Source: Ruminococcaceae bacterium UBA3220
GTDB taxonomy: Bacteria > Bacillota > Clostridia > Oscillospirales > Acutalibacteraceae
Length of the DNA: 16,191 nt
Direction of reading: 5' to 3'
NCBI GenBank assembly: GCA_002363095.1
Contig: DEWC01000024.1
Span: 1 to 16,191 of the forward strand
Position 1 is the stretch's first letter, and each line of letters starts with the position of its first letter. The position numbers and the translations under genes are program-made. Of the stretch, positions 6,351-13,891 are shown piece after piece. Under the pieces are notes generated by a model, which saw only the letters and a list, made by a program, of their open reading frames with translations, searched no databases and was not told the origin of the DNA.

Positions 6351-8204
6351 ATGTCCAAAGCAACGCAGAAAAAAACGATAAGTAATTCTGCAAAAAAGAA
6401 AAACAATAATGGGGTTTCAAAAAACAAGAAGAGTGAGACGGTTTCGGTAAGTAAAGGTCGGTTAACTCAAAAATCAAACAAACAAACCGGTACGGTTAAA
6501 GATAAAAACAGTCGTCGCGTCAATAATTTTTCTTCGGCAAATAATTCTTTGCCGATAAAAATCATACCGCTCGGCGGTCTTGGCGAAATCGGTAAAAATA
6601 TAACAATGTATGAATATGACGGTGATATTATTCTTGTCGATTGCGGTATGAGTTTTCCCGATGAGGATACACCGGGAGTTGATATCGTAATTCCGGATTT
6701 TTCATATTTAATTGATTGCAAAGACCGTATAAAAGGGTTATTTATTACCCACGGTCATGAAGACCATATCGGCGGTATACCTTATCTGTTAAGGAGTATT
6801 AATGTCCCGGTTTATGCGACCCGTCTGACCGTTGCGCTTATTACAGAAAAATTAAAGGAGCACAAACTCCAAAAGGAGCCGGTTTTAAATGTCGTTTCGC
6901 CCGGCTCTACGATTAATATCGGTAAATTCAGCGTAGAATTCATTCATGTCAATCATTCAATTCCCGACGCCGTCGGTTTTGCCGTTACAACCCCTGCGGG
7001 TATTGTTGTCCAAACTGGTGATTTCAAAATAGACACAACCCCGATAGACGAAAAAATGATTGATATTTCACGCTTTTCTCAAATCGGGAAAAAGGGCGTT
7101 CTTGCGCTGCTTTCCGATTCGACTAATGCTGAAAGACCCGGATACACCCCGTCGGAACGCCTTGTCGGCACTTCGCTTGAAACGCTGTTTGCAAAAGCCG
7201 ATGGGCACAGAATAATAGTTGCTACATTTTCGTCTAATATCCACCGTATTCAGCAGATTATCGACCAGGCGGTAAAGTGCGGAAGAAAGGTCGCTGTTTC
7301 GGGGAGAAGTATGATAAATGTCGTTAAGGTTGCCGCTGAACTCGGCTATCTTAAAGTTCCCGATGGAGTTCTTATAGAAATTGAGGCAATAAAAAACTAT
7401 GCCTTTGACAAGATTGTTATAGTTACAACCGGCAGCCAGGGCGAACCGCTGTCCGCGCTTCACAGGATTGCTTTTTCCGAGCATAGGCAGGTTGAGATAG
7501 TCCCCGGTGATGTATTCATAATCTCTGCAACTCCGATTCCCGGCAACGAAAAAACCGTAAGCAAGGTTGTAAATGAACTTATAAGACGCGGCGCAAATGT
7601 AGTTTATGAGAAAATGTATGATGTTCATGTGTCCGGGCACGCTTGTCAGGAAGAACTGAAAACCATGCTCGGCATCATCAGACCGAAATTCTTTATGCCG
7701 GTTCACGGTGAAGTCAAACATTTGTATAAACATGCGTTATTGGCTGAAACAATGGGTATTGACCGCAAAAATATAATCATTGCCCAAAACGGCACCGTAG
7801 TTGAGCTTTCCAAAAAATCGGCAAAAACTCTGTCTTCGGTTCCCGCCGGAAGAGTATTGATTGACGGACTTGGAATAGGCGATGTCGGTTCTATCGTTTT
7901 GCGCGACAGAAAGCATCTTGCCGAAGGCGGTATAATTGTTGTAACCATCGTTGTCGATTCGAAAACACGAGAGGTATTATCCCGCCCCGAAATTGTATCA
8001 CGAGGCTTTGTTTTTGTTAAAGAATCTGAAGAACTGATGTTGCAGATAGAAAATGCCGTTTATGATATTTTAGAGGCGTGCTACCGTGCAAATGTCCGTG
8101 ATTGGAATGTTTATAAGACGCGTGTTAAAGACGGCGTATCAAAATTTCTTTACAATAAAACACACCGAAGCCCGATGGTGCTTCCCGTAATTGTTGAAAT
8201 ATGA
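6351..8204 (+). CDS. rnjA: Ribonuclease J
   Basis: RNase J is a metallo-beta-lactamase/beta-CASP ribonuclease with 5'-3' exonuclease and endonuclease activity. It drives mRNA decay and rRNA maturation in Firmicutes. The catalytic core starts near residue 68 with the typical IKIIPLGGLGEIGKN block, and the zinc-binding HxHxDH motif is H134, H136, D138, H139 (THGHEDHIGG). Further family marks are VNHSIPDAVGF, SDSTNAERPGYT and MPVHGEVKHL. The 617-residue protein is about 60 longer than the usual 555. The extra part is an N-terminal Lys/Asn/Ser-rich tail that looks disordered and may bind RNA. The ATG at 6351 has GGAGGT five bases upstream, so the tail is likely translated. It heads the operon leading into rplI 19 bases downstream. 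Confidence 0.95.
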   Translation: MSKATQKKTISNSAKKKNNNGVSKNKKSETVSVSKGRLTQKSNKQTGTVKDKNSRRVNNFSSANNSLPIKIIPLGGLGEIGKNITMYEYDGDIILVDCGMSFPDEDTPGVDIVIPDFSYLIDCKDRIKGLFITHGHEDHIGGIPYLLRSINVPVYATRLTVALITEKLKEHKLQKEPVLNVVSPGSTINIGKFSVEFIHVNHSIPDAVGFAVTTPAGIVVQTGDFKIDTTPIDEKMIDISRFSQIGKKGVLALLSDSTNAERPGYTPSERLVGTSLETLFAKADGHRIIVATFSSNIHRIQQIIDQAVKCGRKVAVSGRSMINVVKVAAELGYLKVPDGVLIEIEAIKNYAFDKIVIVTTGSQGEPLSALHRIAFSEHRQVEIVPGDVFIISATPIPGNEKTVSKVVNELIRRGANVVYEKMYDVHVSGHACQEELKTMLGIIRPKFFMPVHGEVKHLYKHALLAETMGIDRKNIIIAQNGTVVELSKKSAKTLSSVPAGRVLIDGLGIGDVGSIVLRDRKHLAEGGIIVVTIVVDSKTREVLSRPEIVSRGFVFVKESEELMLQIENAVYDILEACYRANVRDWNVYKTRVKDGVSKFLYNKTHRSPMVLPVIVEI

Positions 8205-8223
8205 TAAAAGAGAGGGAATGAGT

Positions 8224-8664
8224 ATGAAGGTTATACTAACATCCGATGTTAAAGGAAAAGGGAAAAAGGGTGAGCTTGTAAACGTCTCCGACGGGTATGC
8301 AAGAAATTTCCTTTTCCCGAAAAATCTTGCGATTGAAGCCGACAATGCCGCTTTATCCGAACTTAAAAGTCGTAATGAGGCAACGGCGCATCATAAGCAG
8401 GAAGAAATCGATGCTGCAAATCAAATTGCGAAAAAGCTCGATAATAAGACTGTTACGCTTACCGCTAAGGCCGGTGCCAACGGTCGACTTTTCGGAAGTA
8501 TAACATCCAAAGAAATCGCAGAGAAAATCGAACATGACTTGGGTATTAAAATTGACAAAAAGAAAATGTCGGTTGCCGATATAAAAAATTTCGGAGAGTA
8601 TACAGCTACCGTTAAACTCTATCCGGGAATATCGGCAAGCGTGAATGTGAAGGTAACAGAATAA
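8224..8664 (+). CDS. rplI: 50S ribosomal protein L9
   Basis: L9 binds 23S rRNA at the base of the L1 stalk and helps keep the reading frame. The 146-residue protein has the N-terminal rRNA-binding signature (GKGKKGELVNVSDGYARNFL), the long connecting helix (about 40-75) and the C-terminal domain starting GANGRLFGSIT. The length matches the family norm of about 148. The ATG at 8224 is chosen over two upstream options: the one at 8218 has only one or two bases to the GAGGG box, and the one at 8191 lies inside rnjA. Its stop codon shares one base with the dnaB start. The rplI-dnaB pair is conserved in Firmicutes, though in Bacillus the gene before rplI is gdpP, not rnjA. Confidence 0.96.
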   Translation: MKVILTSDVKGKGKKGELVNVSDGYARNFLFPKNLAIEADNAALSELKSRNEATAHHKQEEIDAANQIAKKLDNKTVTLTAKAGANGRLFGSITSKEIAEKIEHDLGIKIDKKKMSVADIKNFGEYTATVKLYPGISASVNVKVTE

Positions 8665-10031
8665 TGCCAGGTAACGATTTATTATATACCGATTTTTCCC
8701 GTCAACCTTATTCGCTTGAAGCAGAACAGGCGGTTTTGGGCTCGATAATCATTGACCCGAAGTGCTTAAATGAGGTTGCTTCAACAGTTAAGACCGATTA
8801 TTTTTATCTTCCGCAGCATCGCGATATTTACGGCGCAATAAGTACGATGTTTGAGTTTAATCAGGTTATTGATTTTGTATCCTTGCTTGAAAAACTTAAA
8901 TCAAACGGTACATACGATGACGACGGCGGAAAAGCGTATCTTACCCAACTTGTTCAAAGCGTTTCTTCCTCCGCAAATGTTGCCGAGTATGTGCGAATAA
9001 TAAGAGATAAGTATTACCAGCGCGCACTTCTGAGCGCAGCCAAAGAAATAATCAAAGATGTTGACGAAAATGTTCTTGAATCGGATAAACTTATCGATAG
9101 TGCCGAGCAAAGAATTTACGAAATTCGTTCAGGTCGTAACATTTCGGGGCTTACTCACATAAAAGAGGTACTTGAAAAGGAAACATACGACATACTCACA
9201 AAAAAGTCAAATCCCGAAACAAGAGATGAGTATGTGGGAATACCGACCGGAATTAAGGACCTTGACCGTAAAATAGTCGGGCTTAACAAATCTGACCTCA
9301 TTATATTGGGTGCCCGACCCGGTATGGGTAAAACCGCTTTTGCTCTTAATATTGCGCGAAATGTTGCTGTTGATTCAAATAAGGTTGTTTGCTTCTTCTC
9401 ACTTGAAATGTCAAGAGATCAGTTAGCTCAAAGGCTGTTATCAAGTGAAGCCGCAATAAAGAGCGAAAAGCTCCGTGTTGCCGACCTCCAGGCTGATGAG
9501 TGGACAAGTCTTGCACAAGCAGGCGCGCATCTTTCAAAATCGCAACTATATATTGATGAGACTTCTTCCATAACTGTGCCGGAAATGAAGGCTAAAATCA
9601 ACAGAATGAATCATGTCGACCTTGTAGTTGTAGATTATTTGGGACTGATGCATACTCCAAGGCACATTGATAATCGTGTTCAGGAGGTTTCCGAAATCAC
9701 GAGAAGTCTTAAAATTATGGCAAAAGAACTTAAAGTTCCGGTGATTGTATGTGCTCAGTTGTCGCGTAATACCGAAACAAAGGGAAAATCGCATAAACCC
9801 GCTCTTGCCGATCTTCGTGATTCGGGCTCAATCGAGCAGGATGCGGATATCGTTTTGTTTCTTTACCGTGAGGGATATTATGATAATGAGAAAGCGCCGA
9901 GCGATGATATGTCGAATCCGAACAAAGCAGAATGTATCATAGCGAAAAACCGACACGGCGGGCTCGGTTCGGTAGAACTTTATTGGGATGCCGCTCATAT
10001 GCGCTTTACCGGAATTGATAATACAAGATGA
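8664..10031 (+). CDS. dnaB: Replicative DNA helicase DnaB
   Basis: DnaB (called DnaC in Bacillus) is the hexameric ATP-driven helicase that unwinds DNA at the replication fork. The 455-residue protein has the N-terminal primase-interacting domain (about 13-115, starting YSLEAEQAVLGSIIID), a linker helix, and the RecA-like motor. The motor carries Walker A GARPGMGKT (216-224), a Walker B strand ending in Asp at residue 324 (VVVDYLGLM), and the C-terminal block DLRDSGSIEQDADIVLFLYR with the arginine finger region. No intein interrupts it. The ATG overlaps the rplI TAA by one base (TAATG) and has only a weak ribosome binding site, so translation is probably coupled to rplI. Its stop overlaps the tilS start by four bases (ATGA). 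Confidence 0.97.
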   Translation: MPGNDLLYTDFSRQPYSLEAEQAVLGSIIIDPKCLNEVASTVKTDYFYLPQHRDIYGAISTMFEFNQVIDFVSLLEKLKSNGTYDDDGGKAYLTQLVQSVSSSANVAEYVRIIRDKYYQRALLSAAKEIIKDVDENVLESDKLIDSAEQRIYEIRSGRNISGLTHIKEVLEKETYDILTKKSNPETRDEYVGIPTGIKDLDRKIVGLNKSDLIILGARPGMGKTAFALNIARNVAVDSNKVVCFFSLEMSRDQLAQRLLSSEAAIKSEKLRVADLQADEWTSLAQAGAHLSKSQLYIDETSSITVPEMKAKINRMNHVDLVVVDYLGLMHTPRHIDNRVQEVSEITRSLKIMAKELKVPVIVCAQLSRNTETKGKSHKPALADLRDSGSIEQDADIVLFLYREGYYDNEKAPSDDMSNPNKAECIIAKNRHGGLGSVELYWDAAHMRFTGIDNTR

Positions 10032-11326
10032 TTGATAAAATTTTAGAAGCCAACAAAGAGTATTCTCTTTTTTCAGGTGTAAAAAACATAACTGTCGCCG
10101 TATCGGGCGGTGCGGATTCGGTTGCGCTTTTACACGCTCTTAACAGCATAAAAGACGATTTCGGATTTTCCCTTACCGTTGCTCATTATCATCACGGTAT
10201 AAGGGGAGAGGAAGCCGACCGCGATATGGTATTTGTCGGTCGGTTTGCGAGTTCGCTCGGTTTGCCCTTTGTTACCGAAAAGGGTGATGCGCCGGGGTAC
10301 TCTGTTAAGAAGGGAGTTAGCCTCGAAACCGCCGCGCGGGATCTCAGATATGATTTTTTAAACCGTGTTAATACCGGAGTTATCGCAACTGCTCATAATG
10401 CAAATGATAACGCAGAAACAGTTATCTTTAATATGGCGCGCGGAGCCTCATTGAACGGTGTTTGCGGAATTCCGCCCAAAAGAGACAATATAATAAGACC
10501 GCTGATTTTCTGCGACAGGGAAACGATTGAAAAGTATTGCCGACAGAACGGTCTGCCTTTTGTTACCGATTCCACAAATCTTTTGGATGATTGCAGCAGA
10601 AATATAATTCGGCATAAAGTTATTCCCGTTTTGGCTGAAATCAATCCTGCCTGCATTGAGAATGTTTCAAAAATGTGCCGTAACCTGAACAAGGATGCTG
10701 CTTTTTTGGATTCGCAAGCAGAAGCGGAGTTTAAAAAGCGTATTAATAATTCAAAACTTACGGTTAAAGACTTTTCGCAATTGCCGGAAAACATTGCAAA
10801 AAGGATTATTATTCTTTTCTTTAAGCATATATTCGGTGTTTTGCCGGATATGTATCATATTGAGCGGATTTATGATGTTATTATAGGGGAAATTTCTAAA
10901 ACGAGCGTTTCCCGTGATAAATCTGCCGTTTGTAAAAACGGTTGCCTTTTTTTTGAGGATGCGCAGAAAAAAGACAGGACTTTTTCGACCGAAATCAATC
11001 GTTTTACATACGAAGATTTCAGAAAGTTGAAAAATGTTCACGATTTGTTATCAATTAACGCCGTCGATTGTGATAAAATAATCGGCGATGTCAGATTGAT
11101 AAAAAAATCGGGCTCCGATACGGTAAAACTTGTCGGACGGGGCGTAACAAAAACCGTAAAGCAACTTATGACCGAGAAAAAGATACCACTTGAGTATCGT
11201 AAAAATCTGCCGATTATTGCCGACGACGGCGGTATCGTTTGGATTTACGGTATCGGTGTTGCCGAACGGGTAAAAACAGATAAATCAACCAAGGTTGTTT
11301 TATATTTTAATTCAAGGCTTTTATAA
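10028..11326 (+). CDS. tilS: tRNA(Ile)-lysidine synthase
   Basis: TilS attaches lysine to C34 of the CAU-anticodon tRNA-Ile using ATP. This changes its codon from AUG to AUA and its charging from Met to Ile. The 432-residue protein has the N-type ATP pyrophosphatase P-loop SGGADS at residues 26-31, the conserved HYHHGIRGEEADRD and TAHNANDNAET segments, a helical middle region, and a C-terminal domain (about 345-430) containing VGRGVTKTVKQLM and WIYGIGVAERVK. That is the full two-domain form. Its start overlaps the dnaB stop by four bases and its stop is ten bases from the hpt start, so it sits in the middle of the operon. Its product makes the isoleucine-accepting tRNA that the IleRS encoded in the same window then charges. 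Confidence 0.95.
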   Translation: MIDKILEANKEYSLFSGVKNITVAVSGGADSVALLHALNSIKDDFGFSLTVAHYHHGIRGEEADRDMVFVGRFASSLGLPFVTEKGDAPGYSVKKGVSLETAARDLRYDFLNRVNTGVIATAHNANDNAETVIFNMARGASLNGVCGIPPKRDNIIRPLIFCDRETIEKYCRQNGLPFVTDSTNLLDDCSRNIIRHKVIPVLAEINPACIENVSKMCRNLNKDAAFLDSQAEAEFKKRINNSKLTVKDFSQLPENIAKRIIILFFKHIFGVLPDMYHIERIYDVIIGEISKTSVSRDKSAVCKNGCLFFEDAQKKDRTFSTEINRFTYEDFRKLKNVHDLLSINAVDCDKIIGDVRLIKKSGSDTVKLVGRGVTKTVKQLMTEKKIPLEYRKNLPIIADDGGIVWIYGIGVAERVKTDKSTKVVLYFNSRLL

Positions 11327-11336
11327 GGAGAAAAAA

Positions 11337-11885
11337 ATGGCACCAAAAGACGGTATAGAAAAGGTATTGGTATCCGAAGAGGAACTTAAAGAGATCTGTG
11401 TTGAATTAGGAAAACAAATATCCGCCGATTATAAAGGTAAAAACCTTTTGCTGATCAGCGTTTTAAAAGGCGCGGTTGTTTTTATGGCAGATCTGCTTAA
11501 AGAGATTACCTGTGAATGTAAGATAGATTTTATGGCGGTTTCATCATATTCGGGCACTAAGACAACGGGCGTTGTTAAGTTTAAGAAAGACCTCGATGTC
11601 AACCCGGACGGACAGGATATTCTTATAGTGGAGGATATCCTTGATTCAGGAATAACGCTTTCCTATTTAAAAAAGATATTGAAGGACAGGAACGCTAACA
11701 GTATAAAGGTTTGCACCCTGCTTGATAAGCCCGCAAATCGCCGGGCGGATATCAAAGCTGATTATGTCGGAAAGGTTATACCCGACGAATTTGTTGTCGG
11801 ATACGGCCTTGATTATAATGAATATTTCAGAAATCTTCCGTATGTCGGAGTATTGTCTCCGAGTGTGTACGGCACCGAAAAGTAA
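11337..11885 (+). CDS. hpt: Hypoxanthine phosphoribosyltransferase
   Basis: This purine salvage enzyme converts hypoxanthine (and usually guanine) plus PRPP into IMP or GMP. The 182-residue protein has the PRPP-binding motif VEDILDSGIT (98-107), the SVLKGAVVFMADL loop near residue 39, and the C-terminal purine-site segment VGYGLDYNEYFRNLPYVG. The length is normal for the bacterial family. The ATG at 11337 has AAGGAG six bases upstream; an upstream ATG at 11295 lies inside tilS and is rejected. Position between tilS and ftsH is the conserved Firmicutes order, where this gene is also written hprT. In some Firmicutes HprT and TilS act together on ftsH expression; whether this holds here is unknown. 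Confidence 0.96.
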   Translation: MAPKDGIEKVLVSEEELKEICVELGKQISADYKGKNLLLISVLKGAVVFMADLLKEITCECKIDFMAVSSYSGTKTTGVVKFKKDLDVNPDGQDILIVEDILDSGITLSYLKKILKDRNANSIKVCTLLDKPANRRADIKADYVGKVIPDEFVVGYGLDYNEYFRNLPYVGVLSPSVYGTEK

Positions 11886-11905
11886 ACTGTGAAGGAGTCT
11901 TTGTT

Positions 11906-13744
11906 TTGAATAAAAATCTGAGAAACATTCTTTTGTACATCGGTATACCTATAATCCTGATAGTTGCTTTTTATGCAGTTTCCGGTATTGCCAATAAAAC
12001 CGATAATGTAAAATACTATGAAATAGTACAGCAAATTCGGAATAATGAAGTTAAATCATTTGAACTTAATCTGTATTCCGGCGATCTGACTTATGTTTTA
12101 AGAAAAACGCCCGACAAAGAGAACCACTATACCGTAGCAAGCCCCGAAATGTTTTACGAGGATGTCGGTCAAAAGGTGGCTGAAAATAACGATAATCCCG
12201 ATAATAAAAAAATCGAATACGATTATAAAAGCGGCGGTCAAACATCCTGGATTATGAGTATGCTCCCAACCCTTTTGATGATAGGTCTTATGATTGTGTT
12301 CGGCATATTTATTATGCGCCGTATGAATTCCGCTATGGGCACCGATAAAACAATGGGCTTTGGAAAAGCAAAGGTTAAGAAGGCGGATGACAAAAAGAAA
12401 ACCACTTTCGCCGATGTTGCCGGCGCTGACGAAGAAAAAGAGGAAATGCAGGAGATTGTTGAATTCCTCAAAGACCCGAAAAAATTCAGCGAACTCGGCG
12501 CGCACATTCCGAAAGGTGTTTTGCTTGTGGGTCCTCCCGGAACCGGTAAAACTCTGCTTGCCCGTGCCGTTGCAGGCGAAGCAGGTGTTCCGTTTTTCTC
12601 AATTTCCGGCTCGGATTTTGTTGAAATGTTTGTAGGTGTAGGTGCTTCCCGCGTTCGTGATTTGTTTGGTGAAGCCAAGAAAAACGCCCCTGCGATTATT
12701 TTTATAGATGAAATTGATGCCGTAGGTCGCCAACGCGGCGCCGGTTTGGGCGGCGGACACGACGAAAGGGAACAGACTCTCAACCAGCTGTTAGTTGAAA
12801 TGGACGGTTTCGGGGAGAATGGTGGCGTTATTGTAATGGCTGCTACCAACCGTCCCGATATCCTTGATAAAGCGCTCCTTCGTCCCGGACGCTTCGACCG
12901 TCAGATTACCGTTAACTATCCCGATGTTAAGGGCAGGGAAGAGATACTCAAGGTTCATTCGAGAGGTAAGCCGCTCGGCCCCGATGTTGACCTGAAAACA
13001 ATCGCTCAGTCAACCGCCGGATTTACCGGTGCCGACCTTGAAAACCTTCTAAACGAGGCCGCTTTGCTTACTGTCAGAAACGGTAAAAAAGCAATAACCC
13101 AGGTAGAGATTGAAGAGGCAACCCTTAAGGTTATAGGCGGTCCTGAGAAAAAGAGTCTTGTAATTAAGGACGCCGATAAGAAGAAAACCGCTTATCATGA
13201 GGCGGGGCATGCAATTCTCGGCTATTTGCTCCCGACGCAGGACAGAATTCACTATATAACCGTTATCCCGAGAGGACGCGCGCTCGGTCTTACTGTCTCT
13301 TTGCCGAATGAAGATAAGTTTAGCCGATACAAGACCGATCTTCAAGAGGAAATTGTTATGTTGCTCGGAGGAAGAATTGCAGAAAAGCTATGCAACACCG
13401 ACATATCAACAGGCGCTTCAAACGATATTGAAAGGGCAACTAAAATTGCGCGCGATATGGTAGTTAAGTACGGTATGAGCGATGAACTGGGCCCGATTAT
13501 GTACGGCAGTTCAAATGATGAAGTCTTCCTCGGCCGTGATTACGGGCATGTCGAAAACAACTCAGAATCGGTAAATGCACGCATTGACAGTGAGATTCAC
13601 AGAATTATCGATGAAGCCTATAAAAAAGGCGAAAAGTTATTGACCGAAAATATGGATAAGCTTCATGCGGTTGCTAAAGCGCTTTTTGAAAAAGAAAAGA
13701 TTGACGGCGACGAATTCGAAAAAATAATGCTTGGCGAAGTTTAG
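11906..13744 (+). CDS. ftsH: ATP-dependent zinc metalloprotease FtsH
   Basis: FtsH is a hexameric membrane AAA+ protease that degrades misassembled membrane proteins and selected regulators. The 612-residue protein has an N-terminal membrane helix (about 8-27), an extracytoplasmic domain, a second helix (about 114-137), and then the AAA+ module. That module carries Walker A GPPGTGKT (209-216), Walker B with D268-E269 (FIDEIDAVGRQRG), and the second region of homology (ATNRPDILDKALLRPGRFDR). The protease domain has the zinc motif HEAGH (431-435) and a further metal-ligand segment GASNDIERAT. The likely start is TTG at 11906, with AAGGAG eight bases upstream. A TTG start on ftsH could lower its output relative to hpt. 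It is the last gene of the operon and is followed by an intrinsic terminator. Confidence 0.97.
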   Translation: MNKNLRNILLYIGIPIILIVAFYAVSGIANKTDNVKYYEIVQQIRNNEVKSFELNLYSGDLTYVLRKTPDKENHYTVASPEMFYEDVGQKVAENNDNPDNKKIEYDYKSGGQTSWIMSMLPTLLMIGLMIVFGIFIMRRMNSAMGTDKTMGFGKAKVKKADDKKKTTFADVAGADEEKEEMQEIVEFLKDPKKFSELGAHIPKGVLLVGPPGTGKTLLARAVAGEAGVPFFSISGSDFVEMFVGVGASRVRDLFGEAKKNAPAIIFIDEIDAVGRQRGAGLGGGHDEREQTLNQLLVEMDGFGENGGVIVMAATNRPDILDKALLRPGRFDRQITVNYPDVKGREEILKVHSRGKPLGPDVDLKTIAQSTAGFTGADLENLLNEAALLTVRNGKKAITQVEIEEATLKVIGGPEKKSLVIKDADKKKTAYHEAGHAILGYLLPTQDRIHYITVIPRGRALGLTVSLPNEDKFSRYKTDLQEEIVMLLGGRIAEKLCNTDISTGASNDIERATKIARDMVVKYGMSDELGPIMYGSSNDEVFLGRDYGHVENNSESVNARIDSEIHRIIDEAYKKGEKLLTENMDKLHAVAKALFEKEKIDGDEFEKIMLGEV

Positions 13745-13754
13745 TATTATATTG

Positions 13755-13783
13755 CGGCTCCCCATAATCAAGGGAGCCGTTTA
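13755..13783 (+). terminator. Operon terminator after ftsH
   Basis: The perfect 8-base stem CGGCTCCC (13755-13762) pairs with GGGAGCCG (13772-13779) around a nine-base loop and is followed by TTTATATT. It starts 11 bases after the ftsH stop and closes the rnjA-to-ftsH transcript. Confidence 0.8.
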
Positions 13784-13809
13784 TATTGTAGATTATTTAA
13801 CAAATTAGA

Positions 13810-13838
13810 TTGACAATATATTTTTGTTGTATTATAAT
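13810..13838 (+). promoter_or_regulatory. Consensus sigma-A promoter of pckG
   Basis: A perfect TTGACA (13810-13815) and a perfect TATAAT (13833-13838) are separated by exactly 17 bases. Transcription should start near 13845, giving a leader of about 45 bases. This predicts strong, largely constitutive expression unless the leader or an unseen operator limits it. Confidence 0.85.
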
Positions 13839-13855
13839 GTATAAGGAGAATATTT

Positions 13856-13870
13856 CGGGCAATTTGCCCG
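13856..13870 (+). promoter_or_regulatory. Short hairpin in pckG leader
   Basis: CGGGCA (13856-13861) pairs with TGCCCG (13865-13870) around a three-base loop. It lies in the predicted 5' leader, eight bases before the AGGAGG ribosome binding site (13879-13884). It may protect the 5' end of the message, or it may be an operator half-site pair; the sequence does not decide. Confidence 0.5.
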
Positions 13871-13891
13871 GTTATCACAGGAGGAATTATG

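Noticed and set aside
7068..7733. 221-codon open frame on the minus strand inside rnjA
   Set aside because: It lies wholly antisense to a well-conserved RNase J sequence and resembles no protein, so it is a shadow of the real gene.
12238..12849. 203-codon open frame on the minus strand inside ftsH
   Set aside because: It is antisense to the conserved AAA+ domain, with a composition caused by the codon use of ftsH.
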